From contig NC_084896.1 in assembly GCF_958979055.1 (NCBI RefSeq), forward strand, positions 3,472,001 through 3,536,000: DNA of 64,000 bases, written 5' to 3'. Source of the stretch: Alnus glutinosa (taxonomy: Eukaryota; Streptophyta; Magnoliopsida; Fagales; Betulaceae). Position numbers and translations under genes: made by a program. This document shows, piece by piece, positions 36,132-47,439 of this stretch (its first letter is position 1; each line of letters begins with the position of its first letter). The notes under the pieces were generated by a model that worked only from the letters and a program-made list of their open reading frames with translations, had not been told where the DNA came from and did not search any database.

Positions 36132-36503
36132 TAGGGGTGGGCGCGGGCCGAATTTACATATTTTCTACAACTCGCCCCGCAATGAACGGGTTTAAAAATC
36201 GGGATCCACAACCCGCATAGTGAATGATCAATCTGCTGGGCCTCAGGTAGCACGGATCGAGGGTGGGTTCTGCGAGTTCGAATATTCTGTTTTTTGTTTA
36301 AAAAAAAAAAAAGAAGCTTTCTAGGCCCAAAACCAGGTGGGCTGTGGGCATATTTGAATCAATTCTATTTTATCACCCTAAAGGCCTAAGCCATTCCACA
36401 GAAATGGTATGTGGTCCACTGGTCTATCCTCATCAAAGAGCGAAGATGAGGCAAGCAAAAATCATCTTCATCCCAACTCCAGAATTGGTCACCTGGTGTT
36501 GGC

Positions 36504-37232
36504 TAGGGGTGTGTACGGGGCGTGGTGGGGCGGATTTCCGCTATTTTTGCCCCTGCCCCGCAACCATGTGGGTGTAGAAAATCTCACCCGTAACCGCAAA
36601 TTCGCTCATTGTATCCGCAGGGTTGTGGGGGGGCGCAAGGTGGTTTCTGTGGGTGTGGGTTTTGCAGGTTTTGCAAATTCAGAGTATATCTACATATCAT
36701 AGTAGATCTGATGGGGTGGGCTTGAAGAGAAATGAAGAAAAAAGTGAGGGGTGGCTTAACTTCCATGGGCGTCCGCTTTCTCAACGTTGTCACCATCAAG
36801 TTGCGCGAGGAAGACGCCTTCCCCAGTTCCTAAAAACGAGTACCATACTAGAGAGTAGAGGATAACTCAAATACTTGAAGAGAAGAGTCTGGTGAGGGGA
36901 AAAAGAGGGGAAAAAACTAGAAAGAAAGAAGAGGGGGGAGAAGAGAGGGGAAGAACTGAAGAAGAGAAAAGAGTGCGGCAGAAAGAAGAAAGGGGAAGAA
37001 TTGAAAAGTGAAGAAAAGAGAGCGGCGCAGAGAGAGGGGTGTTAGGGTTTTTTTTTTTGTTCTTAATTTAGGGGTGCGGGGCGGGGTGGGTATCCGGGAT
37101 TTTTTAAAACCTCAACCCGCCCCACCCCGCATAGATTTCTCAAATTAAGACCCTAACCCGCCAAAAAAAAAAAAACTGAAAACCTGGTCCTCTGCGGGGC
37201 GGGGCGAGTGCTGCGGGTTTTGCACACCCCTA
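36504..37232. mobile_element. Second hAT-type non-autonomous element, 729 bp
   Basis: The ends TAGGGGTGTG and CACACCCCTA are inverted repeats, flanked by gtgttggc (36496-36503) and atgttggc (37233-37240), an 8-bp duplication with one mismatch. The interior is GC- and purine-rich with gcggggcgggg motifs resembling the ends of the outer element, so both probably belong to one family. It splits the UGT fragment at the codons for V-L-A. Confidence 0.85.
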
Positions 37233-37437
37233 ATGTTGGCCCTTGAATTCGCAAAGCGCGTAATTGATCGTGATGATCGACTTTTTATCACAATCCTTTC
37301 CATGAAGTTCCCTTTTACTCCTCTTGCAGATGCATACACCAGATCACTCACTGCCTCACAAGCTCGAATCCAACTCATAGAACTCCCCCAAGTAGATCCA
37401 CCTCCAGCAAAGTTATTGAACTCGGTTAAAGGCTATA

Positions 37438-39195
37438 TGATAAGTCTTGAATTATTCGATTCAAGACCCCTTAATTTACATTTGTTAGACCTAGTTCGTA
37501 TTGTATATATAACGTTTTGTTGTAGTTTTTGTGTTTTATCTTATTTTCAGGTCTTAGTTGAAATCTAATTCAAAACTCTTGAATTAGACCTGGAAATACA
37601 TCAAGGGCATTTTGGTCACTTCCAGAGCTCGAGGTAGATCCTGAGAAGATGAAGAATCGTCCAAGGCATTTCGATCGATCGATTATTTGTACAGCAATAA
37701 TTCGATCGATCTACTCTTCGATCGATCGACATATTTTCGATCGATCGAATTCGCCGACTTCCAGAAAATCAGATATTTTCAGATCTTTGCATTCTTTATG
37801 CAATTCAAATCATAAGTTGGATTTTGTGGACAGAAATGGACGCCGACCAGCTCTGTTTGTGTGGCTAGGATTAGCTCTTGATGTTCTTTTGTAAATCCAA
37901 TTCTCTATATATATGAGATTAGGGTTTTAGGTTAGAGGATGCATCTTTTGGGGTTTGTTTGGATTTTCTCAGGTGTATCACTTTAATTCTTCATGTTTTA
38001 GTTTACTTTGATGCACGTTTTATAGGCTTAATTCCATAGAACAATTTCCTTTCCTTAATTTCAAGTTCTAGCTTAGCTTGTTCTTCATTTCCTTCCTCTT
38101 TTGTAATCCGAATTTCTTTAAGTTTAATATAGTTGATTTCAATTCATTTCTCCTTTGTTCCTTTACTGTTTTCATTCATTTCCATGCTTAGATTAGTTTA
38201 AATTCATGTCTAGCTAATTTAGTCTTAGGGTTTGATCCAAATCCAATCCAAAAACCATGAAGTGTTCTTGAGGTTTTTAGGGTTCTCTTTAGATGTTTGA
38301 TGATTGCTAAGGGCTAGAGGATATCAAAACCCATGCTAAAAGGTTTTGGTATCAAGATTCCAATCAAACTTATTCATGAAAAAGAGTTTAACTTGTCTAT
38401 GAGTTTTTCTTGAAGTCTTGAGTAAAATCAACATTCTTGGAAACAAGAATGATGTCTTTTTCAATGGTGCTAGTTGACATGATGTATGATTTCTCATTAG
38501 AGTCACCTTATAGGGTATGCTAGGGAACACCAATCATTTCACCCCTTTGGTAGTCTAATTGTCTTTCAATTGTAGTTTAACTTTATGTGGAATGATTTGG
38601 TGTGAAACTAGATATTTTGTCATTGTGGCCTAGTAGGGTTTTCATGTATTGTGTATACTCATTAGGATGTGTTATAAAGTAGTAAGCTAGGGAACATTAG
38701 TCACTCCACACCTTAGGTAGAGTAAATGTCTTTTCAATTATAGTTTAGTCTTTATGTGGAGTTGATTAATGTAAACCTAGGTGCTTTATGATTCCGTCGT
38801 AACTAGAGTGTTTTCACGTCGAGGTCGTCGCAATGGTTGACGCCCATTACGCGCTCATATCAAGCATGTTAAGAAGATCCATATAGACTTTAAGCATTGT
38901 ATAGGTTGAGGATTGGATATGATCAACACCCTAAGTTTTCTTTTAAGTCAATTTAATTTCCCGCTTTCATTTCCTTCACTTTATCGTTGTAGCTTCAATT
39001 CTACAACTTTTGTTTTTACTTTTGTTGGTAAATTAAGTTAGATACGCTCTTTTCATATCCTATTACGCAAAACAACCAATAATTTCTCTGTGGTTCGATC
39101 ACCCTTACTATAGTACAATCGATACGTACTATTGCGAGTGGTAAACTTATAAATTTAAAATCCACGTGTAGCCGGTTGATCCCGAGCTATCACCA
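37438..39195 (+). mobile_element. Solo LTR, about 1.76 kb
   Basis: The segment starts TGATAAGTC and ends TATCACCA, flanked by ctata on both sides (37433-37437 and 39196-39200), exactly where the UGT frame is interrupted. It has no internal domain, primer-binding site or second LTR. Near its 3' end is a stretch (tctctgtggttcgatcaccc) of the kind found near the 3' ends of long Ty3/gypsy LTRs. It therefore looks like the single LTR left after recombination between two. The strand is inferred from that motif. Confidence 0.75.
37671..37750. repeat. Cluster of CGATCGAT palindromes in the solo LTR
   Basis: Within 80 bases the palindrome cgatcgatcg or a near copy occurs four to five times, spaced about 15-25 bases apart. 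Such density is unlikely by chance in AT-rich DNA and may be an enhancer-like array or hairpin-forming part of the LTR. Confidence 0.8.
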
Positions 39196-39357
39196 CTATA
39201 TATCTGTTTTCATAGAAAGCAACATACCCAATGTCAAACGTTGTCTCACAAAGATTGTATCCTCCAACTTAAACTCAGGCTCAGCCCGAGTTGCTGTGTT
39301 GGTTCTTGATTTTTTCTGCTTGTCCATGACAGATGTTGGCAGGGAATTGGGTCTCCT

Positions 39358-41937
39358 TGATAGGATCAAAGGGAAATAGGGAATCTAACAAGAGAAATTA
39401 GAAAATAGACCAGAAAATAAGAGAAAATAGAGAAGCTAATGACCACTTCGAGGGGATCAGGCCTCCAATATTTGCTTTAAGCAAAGGTAATATTTTCCTT
39501 AATGATTTAGCCATATGGCATCTACATCTTATTATAGGCAAAAAAAATAAGCTAAATAGGAAAATAGGAAATCTGAAAATAAATCATAATAAAGAGAAAC
39601 GTAATTCGCAAGAAATAGTCTTTAAAAGGAAATTAACGTAGTGACCAAGGGATAGATTTGGAGAAGGTTCTCGAGAATCCTATCATTCCCTCACCCTTGA
39701 AGGCAACCTTGCCCTCAAGGTTGGGTACCAATGAAAAGGCCTTGCAGGTCTTCTTCAAAATGCATTCCATGCTGTGGCTACTAGCAGTAGTGACGTTGTT
39801 AACTTGTTTTCCCTGAATTATCACTATTTTCCCGTTCAAGGTAAACTTCTTGCTTAGCTTGGAAAAATTCCACAGTACATCACCAAGAGTTCTCAACCAT
39901 TCAATGCCTAGGACCACCTTGCAAACCCCAAGCGGTAATAAGTACAAATCCGCTCGCAGCTCCAGATCTTGAACTGCCAACTTAACATTTAAGCACTTAC
40001 TTTTGCACGTCAAGGTACCCCCAATCCACCAGTGTGACTTCAAATGGCTCGCAATCCTCCATTGGCATGGAGAATTTTTGTGCAATACTGTCATCAAGGA
40101 AATTATTAGTGCTACCGGTGTCAATCAATATTGTAACTTCTTGGCGCTTAAGGAAACCATTAACTTGCATGGTTTGTGGGTTTGAGTAGCCAGCCAAGGC
40201 ATGTACAGTGTAAGTCACCTTGTCATCGTCTCCACCAATAGGCTCATCGTCTTCTTGTGCAGCCTTGCTACTGTCCATTTCTTGCGCCATTTTTTTCACC
40301 CTCAGCTCGATCATCAATAGTTTTCCTTGTTTGCACATGTGCCCTATATGCCACTTCTCATCACAATGCCAGCAAAGCCCTCTGGCTGTTTTTTCTTTAA
40401 GTTCTTCTTGGGTCAAACAGAGAGTCTTCTGGGTTGGTGTTGAAGAAGAGCCATCCTCATTAGTGGCTGGTCTATTGAAAGTCCGAGTTGTTCGGTGTGT
40501 TTCGTCACTAAGCTTTTCTTCTTGTACCCTAGCAAATGAAAATGCAGCTACTATGGTCCATGGTCGGTAAGTCTTAACTTCTCTCCTGATATCTGGTCTA
40601 AGACCCTCCACGAAGGTACCGATCAGTTGTCTCTCAGACCAATCGCGAGAACGGTTGGCTAAGCACTCGAATCGGCTCTGGTATTCACTGACTGAAGAGG
40701 TTTGTCGGATCTTAGCTAGTTCACCATTGACATCCTCAAATGCGGAAGGGCCGAATCGCACAAGAAGTCCTTCAACAAATGTTGCCCAAGTGGGCAGCCC
40801 ATGACTCGCCTCGAACCAATCATACCATTGAACAGCTTCGCCCTCAAGATGGATGGATGCAATGTCAACCCTTGAAGCTTCAGGCGTTCCATGGAAACGA
40901 AAAAATCGCTCCGCTCTCGACACTAGACCGGAAGGATCGTCTTCATCCCATTTAGGAAAGTCCAACTTCTGCGCGGAAGGCTATGGTTTTGATTGTGATG
41001 ATGTGCTGCAGGTGGGGTTCGAGGTGGGGATGGTCCTGCACTGCACTCCTCTTGAATGATTTGGGTGATAAGTTCCTTCAACTGCTTTAAAAACCCCGAG
41101 TCGAATTGTGTCTCCCCTGAAGTCTGTTCCTTGCCTGGCTAAGTGCTACCAATGGCCATTGAATAAGCTGTTAAATCAGAAATTCCTAACACTCGCTTTT
41201 GGTTGCGTGTATAGGGCAGATAACTCTCTCTTTTTTTTTTTCTTTTTTTTTTTTGCCCTTACAAGGAATAAGCTAACTTAGGGATAACAAAAAACCTGAA
41301 CAGGAATTAATATAGACTAATAGCCAAACAGTGTAATAACACAAGCCTTAAAACCAGAATAAGAATATCCTTGTAATGGAATTAGAACACACCTAGACTG
41401 GCTTAGTCCGTAGCCCAAACACACCCTTTCTTCTTCAATATGAATGTCCAACCTGTATTTTCACGATTATAATTTATACCCAACAGCAGCCATGGGTTCT
41501 CAAGCACGGACAACACCAACCAGCAGCCACAGTTGCTCCAAAAACGATTTTGCAACCAACGGAACGCCCAGAAACAACCTGGCTCTGATACCATATGATA
41601 GGATTCAAGGGATTCTAACAAGAGAAATTAGAAAATAGACAAGAAAATAAGAGAAAATAGAGAAGATAATGACCACTTCGAGGGGATCAGGCCTCCAATA
41701 TTGATCACTTCAAGGGGATCAAGCCTCTAATATTTGCTTTAAGTAAAGTAATATTTTCCTTGATGATATAGCCATACAGCATCTACATTTATTATAGGCA
41801 AAAAAAATAAGCTAATTATGGAAATAGAAAATAAATCATAATAAAGAAAAACGTAATTCGCAAGAAATAGTTCCTAAAAGGAAATTAACGTAGTGAACAA
41901 GGGGAAGATTCGGAGAAGGTTCTCGAGAATCCTATCA
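39358..41937 (-). mobile_element. Non-autonomous gag-protease LTR retrotransposon
   Basis: LTRs at 39358-39685 (328 bp) and 41596-41937 (342 bp) start TGATAGGATT and end AATCCTATCA; the right one has an extra 30-bp internal duplication. Flanks are ctcct and ctccc, a slightly mutated 5-bp duplication within the UGT fragment. On the minus strand a tRNA-Met primer-binding site (tggtatcagagcc) follows the right LTR and a purine tract (aagggtgaggga) precedes the left LTR. Only gag and protease lie between; reverse transcriptase, RNase H and integrase are lacking. Confidence 0.9.
39633..40965 (-). pseudogene. Broken gag-protease gene of the LTR element
   Basis: The first frame (40965-39997) begins at FPKWDEDDPSG of a Ty3-type gag domain (about residues 2-160) and continues to a zinc knuckle C-W-H-C-D-E-K-W-H-I-G-H-M-C and the protease active-site region ILIDTGSTNNFLD. 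One extra base near 40030 then shifts the frame, and the rest of the protease (LELRADLYLLPLG, VVLGIEWLRTLG) continues in another frame to 39633. The part upstream of 40965 that should hold the gag start is also interrupted by stops. After the protease the element goes directly to its purine tract, so polymerase domains were lost before or during amplification. Confidence 0.85.
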
Positions 41938-42299
41938 CTCCCTTCTTATTTATTCTTAACCTCTAATGCAGGATTTCTTGGTCTCATGCTCTACCTTGAT
42001 CTTCGGATGGATGGGGATGCGCCGACTCTGGTTTAAGGGTTTCATGAGAAAATTTTGTTGTGAGCCTTAGGGTTTTTTTTTTTTGGGAAAATCTGAATCT
42101 TTGATGGTATGTGAGTATAAAGGGAATGCAGGGCGGGACTGCGGGTGGGAAAAAAGTTAATACCGCAACCCGCCCCAAAAATCAAGGATTACCATATGCA
42201 GGGTTCGTGATTTTCAACCGCATGCCTTATATCGGTTCTTGACGGGGCGGGGCGGACCGGGTCGATTTCACGGGTACGGGCGGGTTTTGCCCACCCTTA

Positions 42300-42510
42300 C
42301 TTGGGGGTGGTTCGGCCACCCCCAAAAGGCTAAATGATTTTTGTTTTTTTTTTTTTTTTTTTTTAGGGTTGGCCTTTGGGGGTAGCCGAACCCACCCTCC
42401 AATGCACTTCGGGGTGGTTTGGCTACCGCCTGGTTGGCCATAAATGGGTGGCTCGAGTCACCCCTTAGCCAAAATGGGGGGTGGACGGCCACCCCCAATA
42501 TTTTCTTCCA
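42300..42510. repeat. Right half of GGCCACCCC repeat, copy 2
   Basis: GC-rich sequence with gggggtggttcggccaccccc and gggtggacggccaccccc motifs continues what was cut at 36131. Joined at the 8-bp duplication, the two halves give an uninterrupted repeat like the one at 258-650. Confidence 0.75.
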
Positions 42511-43094
42511 AAATATATATTTTTTTTTCATTTTTTTTAATGTAATTTTTAATAATTTCTTCGTCCTATGTGGCAGTAAAAATATGGGTTTCATTTGTGA
42601 TACACTGCCACATAAGATTCAGGACAAGTGTCAGCATTTTATGGGGGTGACCTGGATGACCGTTAACAAAATGGACAGAGGACAGACGGAAGTATGAACT
42701 GGGTTTTTTTTTATTAAAGACAAGTACCACTCGTGACACTATTTGAAACCAAGACGACTTTTTTCATTTCAGGCGTAGCTACTAGTGCATGTGAGGTATT
42801 TAACCAAAAAATAAAAAATAAAGAAAATTAAATGGCTGATGTAGCACAAGTAGGATGAGAGCGTAATATGTAACATTACTCTTTTAATTTTTTTTTTTTT
42901 TTTTTTTAACAATCATTGATTTAAAGGTTAGTTCGAACTGTCATGTCAGCATTGTGGGATAAAATTGTAATTTTTAATATTAATCGGTGATTTAACATGG
43001 CCATAAAATAGAGGTCGTGGAGATAAAAGTATGGTTGTTAGCATGGGCAAAAAAAAAACATAAAAATAAATAAATTGGGTGGGCAAAACTAAAG

Positions 43095-43132
<38 letters not shown>

Positions 43133-43935
43133 AGGGGTAATTTTTTTTTTTTTTTTTTTTGGGGGGGAAAAACCTTGAGCCTTGCTGCCCGGGAGGGGGG
43201 GGGGTGCTCAAGGTGGTTCCGCCCTTGGTCGTTAGCGTTAGTTGGTGATTTAACATGGTCTTAAAGTAGATGTCCTAAATTCGAATCATATCTTTGAAAT
43301 TTACTTCCCTCCCATTTTAATTAAATTTATCATGTTTCAATTTCATATAGATAATCTCATATGTTTTTTTTTTTTTTTTTTTTTCGTTAGAATGTTAATT
43401 AAATTTTTAGATAAATGATAATTTAGAGAAGAGAGCTATCCATTTCTTGTACGGAGATGGACAAAATATGGAAACTAATGTAGCATTGCCCATCGGCCCT
43501 TAAAACAACCCATTGTTAATAAAAAATAATAATATCAAAGTCTAATGGGCAATGTTACATCAACCAAATGGGATAAGAGTGTAGTATGTAATATTACTCT
43601 TTTATTTTTTATTTTTTTTTAAAAAACACTGATTTAAAGGTTAGTTAAGACTGTCACGTAAGTATTATGGAATAAAAATATGGTTTCTAACATTAGTCAG
43701 TAATTTAACATGGTCTTAAAATAGTGTCTCTAAAATTAACCTTTCATTTTAATTATATTGCAACACCAGCATTGTTGATAGCTGTGAGATAAAAAAATTT
43801 AGTTTTTAGAATCAATCCGTGATTTAACATGGTCTTAAAGTAGAGATTCTGAATTCGAATCTTGTCTTTAAAATTTACATCTCTTTCATTTTAATTAAAT
43901 ATGTTTAGTAATTTAATGGTTTAACACTTTCAATT
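42511..43935. repeat. Cluster of related MITE-like sequences
   Basis: Short blocks recur several times in diverged form: 'gtgatttaacatggtcttaaa' at about 42969, 43245, 43690 and 43807, 'gatttaaaggttagtt' at 42909 and 43630, and 'tagtatgtaatattactctttta' at 42868 and 43590. Similar blocks occur near 18400, 52020 and 63350-63740. They look like pieces of one dispersed non-coding family. Long A and T runs lie at 43100-43160, and no gene is present. Confidence 0.55.
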
Positions 43936-43959
43936 TCATAAAAGGTGCAAGAGAATTAA

Positions 43960-44580
43960 AATATAAAGTAATACATGTGCTTTCTTTCTTTTCTTTTTTT
44001 CTTTTTTTAATGCAAATATAGGAAAAGGGTTACAAGGGATCAACGACCAACAAACAGAGCCCATACGGAAAAGGCAGCAAAGACACAAACTCAAACAGTA
44101 AACAAAAGGCAATGGTTTCATCTATAATTCAAAAAGAACCATAAACAAGCCGGGACTTTCCTGCCTTCAAGAGCCACACACGGTGGTTTGAAATGGCGAA
44201 AAGACTCAATGAAGAGCCCTAACCAGTAAAGGCAACATCTACCGAGAAATGGTTGTTTCTGGAGAAACACTGTAAAAAACCAGAGACAATCCGTTGAGGA
44301 AGAAAGAAACCTGGTTACAAAAGTTTTCACTAACAGATCAGACTTCGAATGAGTTGGGAGACAGTGATCCAAACCACAAAATAAAAATAGCAAAACACCA
44401 ACAAAAGTGGGGACAAACACCAAAAATACAACAAAAAAATAACAAAACACCAAAAACAGTGACAACAGCAATGAGTGAGATACACGCACAAACAAGTGAG
44501 ATCCACGCGCTGACGCATGATGGCTAGTTCACATATTCTTAAGCTCGAGTCTTGAGCCAAGAGAAAACCGAATTCCATTG
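43960..44580 (-). mobile_element. Retroposed segment with A-rich tail, low certainty
   Basis: Read on the minus strand, moderately GC-rich sequence ends in tgcattaaaaaaagaaaaaaagaaaag, an A-rich tail. The style resembles 2401-3310. No coding domain or clear target duplication was found. It lies about 100 bases downstream of XIP-A. Confidence 0.35.
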
Positions 44581-44677
44581 AACTACAAGTTCAACACTTT
44601 AAACGAAAACCACGTGATACTTTTTTGTTGAAGATATATAATTGGGTATTCTTCATCTACCCATAACCAATTAACCA

Positions 44678-47004
44678 TTATCCCCCCTTGGGTAAGGTAG
44701 CAGAGAAACCATGATAAAGAATGCAAGCAAAAAAGGGTCCCAGCCAGAACACCCAATGCCCATGCCACAGCTGGCCTTGCTGCAGCAGCGCCGGGCCCAA
44801 ACACCTTGCAGGGTTTATGCCGGCACCAGCGTAGCCAGGCTTTCCGGTCACCACAATCGACACATAAACTGCTATTGCAATGGACGCTGCTATGACAACA
44901 CAAGTCATGGGGATTCCAAGTTCTTTTCTCCTTTTACTGTCGAAGGCCACTGTCATACCTGTTAAAATATAAAATAAAGGATTAAATTTATTTCTTTTTA
45001 TTAAGCTTAACAAGTGAAACGTCTTGAGTTCGAACATTGATCACGTCATTCACATTATATTTTAATTAAATATTTTACGTATTGAGCCTCACCAATTACG
45101 AAGAGTTTGAACCCGCACGTGAGAATGAAGTGTTAGAATATAAATGAAATGAAAAATTAACGTTACTTACCCTTATTCTTTAATCAATTTTGCAATCATA
45201 CTCTCGATCTCTAAAAAGTTGCAATCTCGTATAGTTATTTTTCAAAAGTTTGCAATGATGCTAAAATTCCAAAAATGCTTCTGTTTTTTTTTAAAAAAAA
45301 AAAAAAAAAAAAAATTGACATTTGAAACCCGGCTGACCCATGGGCCACGGCCAAGTTGGGTCAAGTTTTTTTTTTAAAAAAATATATATATTAGTTATTT
45401 AATTAAGGGAATCTTGTAATTTTATAAATATTACAAAGGTACATATGATTGACATTTATTTTATTTACCGTTTGAATTAATCCTAAATCATATTAGGAAG
45501 GGAGTGATAGTGCAAACTTTTTAAAAATTAATTAGACCTAACATTGTAACTTTTTAAAAATTAATATTAGGATTGCAAAAATAATAAAAAAAATTGAAAA
45601 TATGAGTTAATTTTTTTTGGGTTAAATACCTTATTAGTACATGAGTTTTGTCAACTTTATTTTTTGGTACCTGAGTTTCAATTTGCATCACAGATGATAT
45701 TTCAGTTTTTTTTAAAAAAGTCCAAATTGGTACCTCAGTCAAGTTTTTCGTCCAAAAACTAACGGCTTGCCACGTCATTGCTACTTAGCACCACTAGGAA
45801 CACAACACTTGTTCCTTGCGACATGTCAGCACCCATATAATTGTCAAATCACTCAAATACTTGCACATCACATACTCACGTCATTTACAAATTTTGGGAG
45901 AAAATGGCAATGATGTGAGTGCTGACATATCGCAAGGGACATGTGTCATGTTCCTAATGGTGTTAAGTGACAGTGGCGTAGCAAGCCGTTAGTTTTTGAA
46001 CGGAAAATTTGACTGAAGTACCAATTCGATCTTTTTACAAAATTGAGGTACCATCTGTAATGCAAATTGAAACTCAGATACTAAATAATAAAATTGTCAA
46101 AACTCGAGCACCAATAAAATATTTAACTTTTTTTTTTAATAAATTAAATAATTAAATTCGTACCGATCAAGAGCACCAAAAAGGTGCACACAAACTCCAA
46201 CACCAGCGCGGTACCCTGACTTATCCCGTCCCCGTTTTCGTTGATGGCGCAGCCGCCTAAGGAATACTTGGCTACTGCGTCGTGGCTCATCACGCTCTTT
46301 ATCAAGATAAAGCCGATTATGGAGCCGACGCATTGGCCCAAGATGTAGACGGAAGCCCGGACAGGAGTTATGACGCCTTTGAGCGCGGCAATGAATGATA
46401 TTAATGGGTTCACATGGCAGCCGGAAAGAGGTAATATTGCCAAGAGGAAGAAGAAAGCAATGATGAAGACCACAAAAGGGACGAGCAGCTGGGGATCGTG
46501 ATCGTGGGATTCGAAGCATGAGATGATGGCAATTATGAGTGTGAACATGAAGAAGGTGGTTGTCACTGTCTCTGTTACTGCTGCCCTCCATAACTGAAAC
46601 AATAAATATTGTACATAAAATGATGACAAAAAACTTCATTTAGGTCTCGTTTGGTTCGCGTAATAACCATATAGAATGAAATGATTATTCTATAAAAATA
46701 ATAGTCATTATTTTGTTTAGTAGTGGTCTTTTCATTGAAATAACTATTCCCTTACGAAGAGGAATAGCTATTCATTTCCTATTCATCTATACAATTAGAA
46801 AAATAGCTATTCTTAAAAAAATAAACTACATTTTTTAGAAAGAAAAAAAAAAAACACTAATTATTTTCTATTTTCTCTCAATTTTTTTTTCCCCTTTGAT
46901 CTTTCATTACTTTTGCAATTATATCTATAAACTTTAATAAGTTTCAATTTATTGTATCCATATTTTAAATTTTTTTTTAAAATACTTATGTCTGAATATT
47001 TGAA

Positions 47005-47060
<56 letters not shown>

Positions 47061-47439
47061 GGGGTATTTTAAGAAATTTGATAAGATTTAATGGAAAATC
47101 TTAACGGGGGGGTGAAATTGAAATATATATATATATATGTACTAAATTGACACTTTTTAAAGTTTGAGAGTATGATTACAAGAGTGATAAAAGATTCGGA
47201 GTGTTAATTGAAACTTTATGTATAATGAAAGGAGACTTAAGGACTGTATGGTAAACAGGTGCACATATATTGATAGATAAATCAAGCTTATAAGGTACCT
47301 CAGAGGAGTTAATTTCATGGGCACCAATGTAGGCAAGAAAAGTTGTCCTTGGGGTGTTTTTTCCTCCTACTTTCTCATGTGATGTTGAGAAATCTGAATG
47401 ATCACCTTCATGGCCATTACGGGATACAACAATATCCAT
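44678..47439 (-). CDS. X-intrinsic protein (XIP) aquaporin, copy A
   Basis: Three exons, 47439-47299, 46593-46164 and 44958-44678, join in frame with GT-AG introns to give 283 residues, typical for an aquaporin. The second pore motif is N-P-A-R-C (239-243), the signature of the XIP subfamily, and the LGGC motif typical of XIPs is present. The first pore motif is N-P-L (109-111) instead of NPA, a known XIP variation. Six membrane segments can be followed from about residue 52. XIPs sit in the plasma membrane and pass glycerol, urea, boric acid or hydrogen peroxide better than water; the substrate here is not known. Intron 2, absent from copies B and C, holds a foldback MITE. The N-terminal exon (47 residues) shares sequence with copy B. 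Confidence 0.9.
45620..46127. mobile_element. Foldback MITE in intron 2 of XIP-A
   Basis: About 508 bp. The left arm (gttaaatacc-ttattagtacatgagttttgtcaa) and the right arm (ending caaaactcgagcaccaataaaatatttaac) are inverted copies extending inward for about 190 bases. It has no coding capacity, and long arms of this kind suggest a Mutator-like foldback element. Confidence 0.75.
47008..47055. repeat. (TA)n microsatellite in intron 1 of XIP-A
   Basis: About 24 TA units, followed by a shorter (TA) run near 47123-47139. Confidence 0.9.

Larger units (their letters stand above)
36446..41995 (+). pseudogene. UDP-glycosyltransferase fragment (UGT71-like N-terminus), broken
   Basis: Four pieces continue one another across three insertions: 36446-36503, 37241-37437, 39201-39357 and 41943 to about 41995. 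They encode recognisable UGT71-type N-terminal sequence: KIIFIPTP, then LALEFAKRVIDRDDRL, MKFPFTPLADAYT, IQLIELPQVDPPP, then ISVFIESNIPNVK, VLVLDFFCLSMTDV and GFLGLMLYL. UGT71 enzymes transfer glucose from UDP-glucose to small molecules such as phenolics or hormones. Only about the first 150 residues are present; the catalytic C-terminal half with the PSPG box is absent, so it never was a full gene here. Besides the insertions, one base is missing in the first piece where the family has P-G-I-G-H, which shifts the frame. It lies inside a hAT element, so it was probably captured from a genomic UGT. Confidence 0.85.
36132..42299. mobile_element. hAT-type element carrying a UGT fragment (Pack-type), multiply interrupted
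   Basis: The ends are inverted repeats: TAGGGGTGGGC on the left and TAAGGGTGGGC read inverted on the right. The 8-bp direct repeat cttggggg flanks both ends exactly (36124-36131 and 42300-42307), and the outer flanks are the two halves of one GGCCACCCC repeat. An 8-bp duplication and TAGGG-type ends indicate the hAT superfamily. No transposase is present. Inside is part of a UDP-glycosyltransferase gene, into which three later elements inserted (36504-37232, 37438-39195, 39358-41937). Taking these out leaves an element of about 1.1 kb, of which about 470 bp is host gene sequence. Confidence 0.87.

Noticed and set aside
36446..36577. Functional UGT gene start at 36446
   Set aside because: The frame breaks within 20 codons, is split by three insertions and never reaches the catalytic PSPG half.
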